Made by a program: the position numbers and the translations under genes. Positions 44,885-54,303 of a stretch of DNA of 64,000 bases are shown here, in pieces. The first letter of the stretch is position 1. The number at the start of each line of letters is the position of its first letter. Source of the DNA: Fagopyrum homotropicum (lineage: Eukaryota; Streptophyta; Magnoliopsida; Caryophyllales; Polygonaceae); the NCBI GenBank assembly GCA_033239125.1, contig BSWB01000008.1, positions 12,430,001-12,494,000 on the forward strand, given 5' to 3'. The notes under the pieces were generated by a model, which was given only the letters and a program-made list of their open reading frames with translations, was not told the DNA's origin and ran no database searches.

Positions 44885-47800
44885 TTGGAAGCACAAGTCT
44901 TTCTAAAGGCGGGTGAAGCACATAGAGATCCGGGGAAGCTTCCCGGAAGAACCGAAGACAACCCAAGAGGCCAAGTGTTGGCTATCACAACAAGGAGTGG
45001 GTTGAGTATGAAGGATCCTTTGCCCAAGGATCAAGCAAAGGGGAAGCAAGTAGTGGTAGAAGAAGGAAGAAAGCAAGATGATGGAGGCAAGAGTAAGGAT
45101 GTAGAGCCGACTTATGTGGCACCGTCTCCATACAAGCCACCACTACCGTTCCCACAATCAAGAGCAAGAGCTCGTTTGGACAATCACTTTGGTAAATTCC
45201 TTGAACTAATGTCCAAGTTACATATTAACATTCCGTTCATGGATGCCATCTTAGGAATGCCGGCATATGGGAAGTTTTTGAAAGAAATACTCTCCAACAA
45301 AAGGAAGTTGGAGGAGTATGGGGAGATAAGGATGACCAAGAGATCCTCGGAATTGATCCAAACCATGAAGGAAGAGATGCCTCCCAAGTTAAGGGATCCG
45401 GGCTCTTTTTGTGTCCCAATAGGAGTGGGAGATGTGAAGTACGAGGCCCTTTGTGATCTTGGGGCGAGTATAAGCATCATACCGCTTGCACTTAGCAACA
45501 AGGTCGGGCTAGGAGAGCCAAAGCCGGTCAAGATGACTCTCTATATGGCGGACCGTTCTATCACTCATCCGGTTGGGATTCTAGAAGACATTCCGGTGCA
45601 GCTAAGAGGATTCTACGTGCCTATTGATTTTGTAGTGTTGGACATTCCGGCGGATTATCCGGTTCCTATCATCTTAGGAAGACCTTTCCTAGCCACTTCC
45701 GGATGTTTAGTGGATTGCAAGAACGGGACTCTCTCCTTCAACATCGGGGAAGAGAACATCAAGTTCAAGCTATCCACAATGATGAAAGGGCCAACCCTTG
45801 ATGAAGATATCTTCAACATAGTCGAGCATGAAGAATCTAGGGAAATTGTGAGCTCGATCTTGATCAAGGACCCTTTGGAAAAGGTTCTCGCCTTAAGTAT
45901 GATGGAGGAAGGTGTTCAAGAGGCCTGCAATGAAGAGATCAAAGCTTTGGAAGCTTTGGAAGAGGAGCCAAGAGTTGGATTTGAAAGCCACGAAGAGGTG
46001 GTGAACAGCTGCAAGTTCCACGGTCGAGATCTACAAACCACGGCCGTCAAACTTTCTGGACAACTCCGAGAAGCAAGCTTGGCAAGAACCACGGCCGTGG
46101 AAGATGAGCAACCCGTGTTTCCAACCGTGGTTTTCCCTGAATCAGCTCTTGATGATGAAGCTTTTAGGAGCCATGGGGAGTCTTCCCTTGCTTTGGATTC
46201 ATCTCATCCAATCTTATTTGGATCGTCTTTAACCGAAAAAGGTCCTCCCTCACTTGAACTTAAACCCCTTCCCTCTCATTTAAAGTATGCATTTCTTGGT
46301 GATAATTCTACATATCCTGTGATTGTTAATGCATGCTTGAGTGATGATGCTAAGTTGTTGCATGAACTAAGATTGCATAGGAAAGCCATTGGTTATACTA
46401 TTGATGATTTGGTTGGCATTAAGCCATCTTTGTGCATGCATAAGATAATGATGGAAGATAACCACAAACCCTCTATTGAACATCAAAGGAGATTGAACCC
46501 TATAATGAAAGAGGTGGTCAAAAAGGAAATCATTAAGTTGTTAGATGCGGGAATTATCTACCCTATCTCGGATAGTAAGTGGGTTAGCCCCGTTCATGTA
46601 GTGCCTAAGAAGGGTGGAATGACGGTAGTAACTAATGAGAATAATGAACTAATACCGACTAGGACGGTTACGGGGTGGAGGATGTGCATTGATTATAGAA
46701 AATTGAACATGGCCTCTAGGAAAGATCACTTCCCCCTCCCCTTCATTGACCAAATGCTAGAAAGGTTAGCTCAACACTCTCATTTTTGCTATTTAGATGG
46801 GTATAGTGGATTCTTCCAAATCCCTATCCACCCCGATGACCAAGAGAAAACAACTTTTACATGTCCATGGGGTACCTTTGCATATAGGAGAATTCCATTT
46901 GGGTTGTGTAATGCACCCGCCACCTTCCAAAGGTGTATGATGGCTATCTTTTCGGAATATATAGAAAATATCATGGAAGTGTTCATGGATGATTTCTCTG
47001 TTTATGGTTCTTCTTTCGATGATTGCTTGGCTAACTTGTCATTAGTGTTGCAAAGATGTGAGGAGACAAATCTTGTCTTAAATTGGGAAAAATGCCACTT
47101 CATGGTAAGTGAAGGGATTGTGTTAGGACACTTGGTGTCTAACCGTGGCATTGAGGTTGATAGGGCTAAGATTGAAACGATAGAGAAGTTGCCACCACCT
47201 ACCTCGGTGAAGGGGGTAAGGAGTTTCTTAGGGCATGCCGGTTTTTACCGGAGGTTCATTCAAGACTTCTCTAAAATTTCTAAGCCTCTCACTAACCTAC
47301 TAATGAAAGATGTTGATTTTGTCTTTTCCAAGGATTGTCTTGAAGCTTTTTGTAACGCCTTGATCTCCGCACCCATCATGCAACCTCCGGATTGGAGTCT
47401 ACCATTTGAGATCATGTGCGATGCAAGTGATGTGGCCGTTGGGGCCGTTTTAGGGCAAAGGAAAGAAGGGCGCACTCATGCTATTTACTATGCTAGCAAG
47501 ACGCTAGATGATGCCCAACTCAACTATGCTACCACCGAGAAGGAGTTGTTGGCGGTGGTGTATACATTTGAGAAATTCCGCTCTTACCTTGTTGGAGCGA
47601 AGGTCATAGTTTACATGGATCATGCGGCGATCCGTTATCTACTTACAAAGAAGGATGCCAAACCAAGGTTGATTCGGTGGATCCTTCTTCTTCAAGAGTT
47701 TGATTTGGAGATACGAGATAAGAAGGGATCCGAGAACTCCGTGGCGGATCACCTTAGTAGACTCCCACCATTGGAGCTTGGGAAAGACAACATCCCGATA

Positions 47801-49150
47801 GATGATTCATTCCGGGATGAACAATTGCAAATGGTGGAGGAATGTTTGTTCCAAGTGGCTAGAGGAAGTGAGCCGTGGTACGCTGACATTGTGAACTACT
47901 TAGTGTGTGAGGAAGTGCCTCCCGGACTTACATATGCACAAAGGAAGAAGTTCTTCAACGATGTAAGGCATTACTATTGGAGTGAGCCACTTCTATTCAA
48001 GAGAGGCCCGGATGGGGTGCTTAGAAGATGCATACCGGAGGATGAAGTGGAGAGTGTGATTCGGCATTGCCACTCCTTACCATGCGGAGGCCATGCTAGC
48101 TCACACAAAACATGTGCAAAGGTATTGCAATCCGGTTTTTATTGGCCTAACTTGTTTAGAGATGTGCAAGGTTTTGTAGCGGCATGTGATGCTTGCCAAA
48201 GGACGGGCAACATCTCAAGGAGGAATGAAATGCCCTTGAATAACATCCAAGAAGTTGAGATTTTTGATGTGTGGGGTGTAGACTTCATGGGACCATTCCC
48301 TTCTTCATGTGGCAATCTCTACATCCTATTGGCGGTGGACTATGTGTCAAGATGGGTAGAGGCGATCGCCTCTCCTACGAATGATGCCAAGGTAGTAGTG
48401 CGATTCTTCAACCGGGTGATCTTCCCTAGGTTTGGAACACCAAGGGTAATCATTAGTGATGGAGGGAAGCACTTCACAAATAGGAACTTTGGAGCACTTT
48501 TGGCTAAGTATGGGGTGACTCATAAGGTGGCAACACCCTACCATCCCCAAACTAGTGGTCAAGTGGAGATCTTCAACCGAGAGATCAAGGCCATCCTCGA
48601 GAAGACGGTGTCTAGGACAAGGAAGGATTGGGCTATGAAGCTTGATGACGCACTATGGGCATATAGAACCGCCTTCAAGACACCAATTGGAACCACCCCC
48701 TACAAGTTGGTCTATGGCAAGTCTTGCCATCTTCCGGTGGAAATGGAGCATAGAGCTTATTGGGCCATTAAGTGGCTAAATTTTGACCTCAAGGAAGCGG
48801 GAGAAAAGAGATTGCTTGATATCAATGCCCTTGAGGAGCTCCGGTTGGAAGGTTATGAGAATGCCCGGATCTACAAGGAGAGAACCAAAAGGTGGCATGA
48901 CAAGAGGATCATTCCAAAGGAGTTGAGTGAAGGAGATCTTGTCCTTCTCTTCAACTCGAGGCTAAGGCTCTTTCCCGGAAAGCTCAAATCAAGATGGACC
49001 GGGCCATATATAGTGAAGAAGATTTTTCCCCATGGAGCTATTGAAATAGGAGGGGAGCATTGTGGAAATTTCAAAGTGAATGGGCATCGCTTGAAGAAGT
49101 ATATTCCGGGAGCCCCGGTAGACATGATTGCCCCGCTTCACCTCGAATAG
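44885..49150 (+). CDS. pol: Pol polyprotein (protease, RT, RNase H, integrase)
   Basis: 1421 residues counted from a TTG at 44885; translation more likely enters by reading through the gag stop at 44876-44878, two codons upstream in the same frame. Order: an ITTRSG motif near residue 35, aspartic protease with DLGAS at 191-195, RT with catalytic D638 and FMDD at 700-703, RNase H starting with CDAS (D846), integrase with an HHCC finger (H1061 to C1101/C1104) and catalytic D1133, D1192 and E1228 (D-58-D-35-E), then a basic C-terminal region with RWTGPY and HRLKKY. All key residues are present and no frameshift is seen, so the enzyme set looks active. Residues about 375-425, between protease and RT, are encoded by an odd insert resembling LTR sequence. 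No chromodomain is seen. Confidence 0.95.
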   Translation: MEAQVFLKAGEAHRDPGKLPGRTEDNPRGQVLAITTRSGLSMKDPLPKDQAKGKQVVVEEGRKQDDGGKSKDVEPTYVAPSPYKPPLPFPQSRARARLDNHFGKFLELMSKLHINIPFMDAILGMPAYGKFLKEILSNKRKLEEYGEIRMTKRSSELIQTMKEEMPPKLRDPGSFCVPIGVGDVKYEALCDLGASISIIPLALSNKVGLGEPKPVKMTLYMADRSITHPVGILEDIPVQLRGFYVPIDFVVLDIPADYPVPIILGRPFLATSGCLVDCKNGTLSFNIGEENIKFKLSTMMKGPTLDEDIFNIVEHEESREIVSSILIKDPLEKVLALSMMEEGVQEACNEEIKALEALEEEPRVGFESHEEVVNSCKFHGRDLQTTAVKLSGQLREASLARTTAVEDEQPVFPTVVFPESALDDEAFRSHGESSLALDSSHPILFGSSLTEKGPPSLELKPLPSHLKYAFLGDNSTYPVIVNACLSDDAKLLHELRLHRKAIGYTIDDLVGIKPSLCMHKIMMEDNHKPSIEHQRRLNPIMKEVVKKEIIKLLDAGIIYPISDSKWVSPVHVVPKKGGMTVVTNENNELIPTRTVTGWRMCIDYRKLNMASRKDHFPLPFIDQMLERLAQHSHFCYLDGYSGFFQIPIHPDDQEKTTFTCPWGTFAYRRIPFGLCNAPATFQRCMMAIFSEYIENIMEVFMDDFSVYGSSFDDCLANLSLVLQRCEETNLVLNWEKCHFMVSEGIVLGHLVSNRGIEVDRAKIETIEKLPPPTSVKGVRSFLGHAGFYRRFIQDFSKISKPLTNLLMKDVDFVFSKDCLEAFCNALISAPIMQPPDWSLPFEIMCDASDVAVGAVLGQRKEGRTHAIYYASKTLDDAQLNYATTEKELLAVVYTFEKFRSYLVGAKVIVYMDHAAIRYLLTKKDAKPRLIRWILLLQEFDLEIRDKKGSENSVADHLSRLPPLELGKDNIPIDDSFRDEQLQMVEECLFQVARGSEPWYADIVNYLVCEEVPPGLTYAQRKKFFNDVRHYYWSEPLLFKRGPDGVLRRCIPEDEVESVIRHCHSLPCGGHASSHKTCAKVLQSGFYWPNLFRDVQGFVAACDACQRTGNISRRNEMPLNNIQEVEIFDVWGVDFMGPFPSSCGNLYILLAVDYVSRWVEAIASPTNDAKVVVRFFNRVIFPRFGTPRVIISDGGKHFTNRNFGALLAKYGVTHKVATPYHPQTSGQVEIFNREIKAILEKTVSRTRKDWAMKLDDALWAYRTAFKTPIGTTPYKLVYGKSCHLPVEMEHRAYWAIKWLNFDLKEAGEKRLLDINALEELRLEGYENARIYKERTKRWHDKRIIPKELSEGDLVLLFNSRLRLFPGKLKSRWTGPYIVKKIFPHGAIEIGGEHCGNFKVNGHRLKKYIPGAPVDMIAPLHLE
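46015..46140 (+). repeat. LTR-like palindrome module inside pol
   Basis: Holds CCACGGCCGTCA at 46038-46049 and CCACGGCCGTGG at 46089-46100, the latter preceded by AAGAA and followed 20-odd bases later by ACCGTGGTTTTCCCTG. The LTR copy at 42417-42475 has the same order: GAAGAACCACGGCCGTGG, then ACCGTGATTTTCCCTGG. The module stays in frame. Confidence 0.75.
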
Positions 49151-49565
49151 ACGCTCCCAAGTATGGTCAAGCTAATGACCTTAAAGAAGCGCTTGGTGGG
49201 AGGCAACCCATTGGTAACATTTTTCCCTTTTCATTTTTGCTTAGATTTTTTCTGTTTTTGTGTGCTTTGTGTGTGTTTTGTCTACTTTCGTGTGTGTGCT
49301 AGAGCATTAGTGGCATTGGGAGCCTTTCTTGGCAATGAAAATGATGATGATGACACCCTCACCAATTATGGGTGGAGCGGACGCGGAACTTGGACGGCTA
49401 GCGGTGCCTAGCGCGGGCTCCGAAGCTTTGAAGGATGCTTAGAGCTCTCTACCATGGTTGAAAGGATCATCCAACATCAATTCACTTGAGAATTCCCAAA
49501 TACCATAGCAAACAATTTTACATTGTGAGAACCTTCTTTCACTCTCTTTACTTGAATACCACATT

Positions 49566-49593
49566 GGGGACAATGTGTTTCTAAGTATGGGGT
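49566..49593 (+). repeat. Internal copy of the PPT block
   Basis: GGGGAC, ten-odd bases, then CTAAGTATGGGGT: the same 28-base layout as 50806-50833 next to the 3' LTR. Here it continues GGGGTTT instead of entering an LTR. Confidence 0.65.
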
Positions 49594-50805
49594 GGGGTTT
49601 GCATGATCCTTTGCATGATGAGCATCTAGGATAGGCTAATATTTTGCACATGTCTTGCATTGTACATACATATTTCGAATATTCCAAAAAATCGGAAAAT
49701 TTAAAAAAAAAAAAAGTTTGTGCTTTCTAGGCTTGGATATGATCCTAATGATGAAACTTGTTTTGTGATTGGCTATGGATGGCCTTATGTGTTGAATTGA
49801 TAAATGCATATGTGGACTTGAACTACTTTTCTTAAATTCTATGAATGACTTGTGATCATGATGATTGCCTAGAACGGATTGAGTATTGAAAGTCGAAATT
49901 ACATGATAGTTCTTGCATACCATCTAGGAATGAATGAGGCATTTCATCTTTCTCTACTTCTCATCTTGATCATGATTGCTTGAGCACCTCAATTGATATA
50001 AAAACGACCTCCTTTAAACCCATCCGGGAATAGGAGCATGCTAGTGTGTTGAAATGTGTGAAAAGCAAGTGCGGGGTGAAGATGTAATGAAAAGAATGCC
50101 GTGAATAAAATGCTGAAATTATTGTGGAAGTGTAGCCAAAATATAGGTTTGGGGGCGTTGGTTTAAATGACAAGTAACTCGGTACACTTCACATAATCGG
50201 GTGTTGGTACCTTGCCAAAGTCAAATGAACCAATAGCCCTAACGAGCTTTGGTATGTGTGCCCGGTGTGGATGCACCTCGAAAACTAAGAAAAAGCCCGA
50301 GGACGGCTAATCACCAAGGTTTCGGCTTTTGTACACCAATGCCATTGTCTCAAAAGAAAAAGAAGAAAAAAAAGAAAAGAAAGCAAGATAGGGAAAAATA
50401 TACACTTGGGGGAAGTTGATCGAGGACAAGGATGTGGAGTTAGTTCCATTCCCGGATTAGCATCACATAACCTAAAGAATCCCCCGCCCAATTGCAACGT
50501 TTCTCGGCCTTTTATGTCACAAGCCCTTATGACCTACTTGCATGTTTGTAATACTTAGTGATCTAGATTGGATAGACTCTTGATCTTCTTGACCTCTTCA
50601 TCCTCACATTTCATGCATGTTTTTGAGTTAAGTACAATTGTCTTTCCATGCCCTTATTGTTTGATACATAATTGCTTATCCAATTGCCATTGATCATGAC
50701 TATGAAGGTGATCCAATAGTAGAAGCACAAAACCCAAAAAGATTTTGCCATTTTTCTGCATACATAAATCATGTCATCTCTTAGTCTATAGTTGGGAATT
50801 TGCTC

Positions 50806-50837
50806 GGGGACGAGCAACCCTTAAGTATGGGGTATTT
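50806..50837 (+). other. Terminal polypurine tract region
   Basis: GGGGACGAGC ... TTAAGTATGGGGTATTT directly before the 3' LTR TG at 50838. The AAGTATGGGG purine run is the likely plus-strand primer. Confidence 0.75.
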
Positions 50838-52650
50838 TGATAACACGATTTATAACATAGTCTAGGTGTACATTTAGATAGAATTCTCGCTCATTCATGC
50901 ATGATCTAGCATTAGTTCAAGACGTTTTGCACCCAATTCACGTATTTTGTCGAGATAGACGTCTACACGGACTTGTGCGCGTTTTGTAGGTATTTCGGGA
51001 AGTTTAGGAGCTTAAACGATGCGTTTGAGGATCGTTCATTTAGATGGCACACCCTCGGACACACTAGGATACAAGCCAAGGGCTAAGGAGAACTCATGGA
51101 GCTTTACCAACACTAGCCATGCACCAAATCACAGCTTAATGACCCAAGGCGAAGTTTCTGCATAAAATCACGGTTCTCTGAAGAACCACGGCCGTGGAAA
51201 CAGACCGTGGATTTTGCCAGATTTTCGTGACAGCTGTGCCACGACTCTCATGGCCAGCTCATGCAAGATTTGTTATAAAAGTGGTACTTCATGGGTTGTT
51301 TGAGGCAGCTGGGTAGTTCGGGAGCAGCTCATCCATTATCCATTTCTCTAACAAATATATTCTCAAAAATCAAGAGGTTTTCTAGGGAGGAAAGTGTCAA
51401 AGAGAAGGAGAAGAACTCCATTGAAGAGGAGGAGAAGAACACACCATAGCTTTCTTGTATTTCGGATTTCATTTTCTAGAGATTGTATGAGTCTTTGAAC
51501 CTTCTTTTAGAAGGGTTGTAAGTGGTTCTAATTCTAATCTTCAGCTTAGTTTTGAATTAAGTTCACTTGTTCATCCCTTTTCTTTCATTATCTTGCAATG
51601 GATGTTTTGATTTTATGTTTGTTTGTCTTGATTTCCATTATGAATGTTGTAGGCTAAATTGATGTGGTTCTAGGGTAAGGAAAGGATGGTTATGGCTAGA
51701 ACTATGATAGGACGGACTTAGATTTACCTTTGGATGACTTTTGCTTATAAACGTAGTTCCTGTTAGAAATCACGGGTAGTTCTTGAAGAACCACGGCCGT
51801 GGTTTCGGAAGAACAAACCGTGATTTTCCCTGGTTCGAAGGATTTTTGCCTTAGACCTATAAAATGTTGAAACCCTAAGTGTTTGTTGAGTTTAACCTAT
51901 CCTAGGGTGACCTAGTGTAGTGACTAAGTGTTAGGAGAGACTTACCCGGTAATCCTTGCCCTTAGAATCTAAAATAGCAACCCTTAGGTAGTGGTGAGCC
52001 TAATAAGCCGCCATTGGATTAGATGTGCTAGGGTAGTTGTTTAGGACTTCCCTTTCCAAGACTTACCCGGTAAGGATAGGTTAGATCCCTAATTAACAAT
52101 CCGGTTTGTGTAGAATTCCTATCCTTAGGTTCTTAGAGACTTTCCCGGTAATGAGACCTTAGGTGTGGACTAGTTGGACCATGAGACCTACCCGGTAATT
52201 GATCCCAAATTAGATACATTTAGTCCCAACATATCATAGTTAATCCAAAGAATGAATAGACAACTTGAGTTCTAAGCCATAACCGGAACTTCCGACCCCT
52301 AGAATCCGTCTTTTCTTTCCTTGATCATTATCTTATCTAGTTTGTTTATTTGTGCTGATTTTAGTTTATTTTGATTGTTTACTTTGCATGAATTGTGATC
52401 TTTGATTGATCACCAAAAACCGACCAAAAACAATTGAGATTTTCGTTTCTTTGTTTCCTCCTTTTCTAACCTTAGACCTTCACTAAACTTAATCACAAAA
52501 CCGAATCAATTTCACCTTAGTCTTTGTGTTCGACCTCGGAATACTATCCATACTACAAACGTCCCGTACACTGCGGGTGTGCTAGAAGTTAGGATAAATA
52601 TAACGAGTATAAATTTAAGACTTATTGCGTGCACACTTTTTAGCGTAACA
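50838..52650 (+). mobile_element. 3' LTR of the Athila-type element, 1813 bp
   Basis: Same ends and parts as the 5' LTR: TATA box 51274-51281, palindromes at 51186-51197 and 51791-51802. Most of the roughly 15 differences from the 5' LTR are transitions. Confidence 0.95.
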
Positions 52651-52655
52651 ACATG
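52651..52655. repeat. Right TSD of the Athila-type element (ACATG)
   Basis: Matches 41464-41468. Confidence 0.95.
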
Positions 52656-54298
52656 CACAATCAATCCTTTTATTATCTTTAATTAGGTGATATGTCATTA
52701 CTAATGATACTTATTTTGTGACACGAGGGATTCCCAAACCTCGCCTCTATCCCCGTTTACCAACGCGGAATGGTAATAATGCATTTCACCGTCTACCTGA
52801 CTGGGCTGGTCGTAGGGAACCTCCTAGACTCTCGCAAGAGCTAGGCAGATGATGTCACAACCCGTTATCATACACTTGGGTCCATTACACAATATACTAA
52901 AGTCGGCCTATTCCGGTTTCGTTATTTATCTTAACTAACAACACCACTCATACACATCACACACATGCAAGAAGCCAGCTAAGTAAGTCCGTGGACTTAC
53001 CAAAATCAAATCTCGACTCTCTTAATCACAACTCAATCTGTAACTGTATAACTCGGTTGCCTGTCAAAGGAGACAAGTGTGTCAGCACACTTTCTAGGTA
53101 ATTAGAAGTCTAAGACTTCTAAGACAGTAGATCCTATTAGAACAGAATTTAATACAGTACCAATTTATGGTAAAATGACTATTTTACCCTTGGTCCCGAA
53201 ACTTCCAAAAATTTCATATATCATGCCTAAACTCTTAATTGAGACTAAAAAGTCCTATTCTAACTCCTAAAGATGAGTTTGGTTACAAACTGGCAATTTA
53301 CCTATTTTCCTATTTTCCGAAAGATCGTTAAGGTCCAACTTCAACTTCAAATATGAAATTCGAATAAACTTATAAAAATTCCGAAATAATTATCTAGATC
53401 ATCTATGATATCCAATCTACTCATAGGACAAAGAATTTCTTAAAACTGTTAAAGCATCACTTCTACAAAAATTTCTAAAGTTGGTTACAACACTTAACAA
53501 ACAACACACTGTCTTAACTTTGAAAAATCATAACTCCTAAACTACTCGCTGGATTTATCCCAAATTTTGATATGTTATACTATAAAATCTTATCTATAAT
53601 ATATCCAAAATTCAGCCACAAAGGAGATCAAAATCCTATTTAAAACTATCTCACAAAACCGAATTTCAGCACAACAGAAAAACTGCTTACGACTCAATCT
53701 TTGAAAAATCATAAATCCCAAACCACTCGCTGGATTCCTCTCAAAATTTAATATGTTCTACAACAATATGTCCACTATATCATATCCAAAATTCAAGCCC
53801 AACGGAGATCAAGAGCTTATTTAAATTATCTCACAAAACAGCATCACTTGCTGTTTTCCCCAACACTCAGCACATATATAAAAACTGCATGAGGCGTCAA
53901 ATTTGGAACACAATAACTCTCAAACCGTAGCTCGAATTCCTCTCAAATTTTAGTATTTTATACTATACAATATCGACTAAAACATATCCGAAAATCAGCA
54001 AGAAAAGAAGAGTCTAGCGTACCCAAAAATGGACCCGAAGTTGACTGCTCAACACTTTCGAAAATTCTGAAAAACGCAAGAATCTGTACAGCTCTCCTAC
54101 GGTTGTTCTGAGTAGGTTTAACAGACGAAACGGTTACACGTTAGGCAAGGAAAAGGTGGACTGAAGTGTAGTGTAGCAAGGATTACAAGCCTTACCCGAT
54201 TCCGAGACTCGAAGACATGAAGGAAGATGGCCCGAAGGCTGCTGCTGTCCCTGTGGCGCATCTGCAGTGAGTAGGACACGCACTCTAGGGCTGGCTAT

Positions 54299-54303
54299 GT
54301 TGT
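54299..54303. repeat. Left TSD of solo LTR C (GTTGT)
   Basis: Repeated at 57349-57353; single copy in LTR a at 23262-23266. Confidence 0.9.

Larger units (their letters stand above)
49151..50837 (+). other. 3' untranslated region of the Athila-type element, no env
   Basis: 1.7 kb between pol and the 3' LTR. It has no convincing frame. Landmarks: the conserved GCGCTTGGTGGGAGGCAACC-type block at 49188-49208, a first PPT-like block at 49566-49593, A-rich tracts at 49698-49713 and 50355-50385, and the terminal PPT block at 50806-50837. Classical Athila elements carry an env-like frame here; none is seen. Confidence 0.75.
41469..52650 (+). mobile_element. Intact Athila-type Ty3/gypsy retrotransposon, 11,182 bp
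   Basis: LTRs 41469-43282 and 50838-52650, PBS for Asp tRNA, gag, pol, PPT and perfect TSD ACATG. Gag type, the tRNA-Asp PBS, the DLGAS protease and FMDD reverse transcriptase motifs, and the conserved GCGCTTGGTGGGAGGCAACC block after pol all point to the Athila/Tat branch. The two LTRs differ by about 15 substitutions and one 1-bp indel over 1.8 kb (counted by eye), so insertion is recent. No env-like frame lies between pol and the 3' LTR, unlike classical Athila. Confidence 0.93.
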
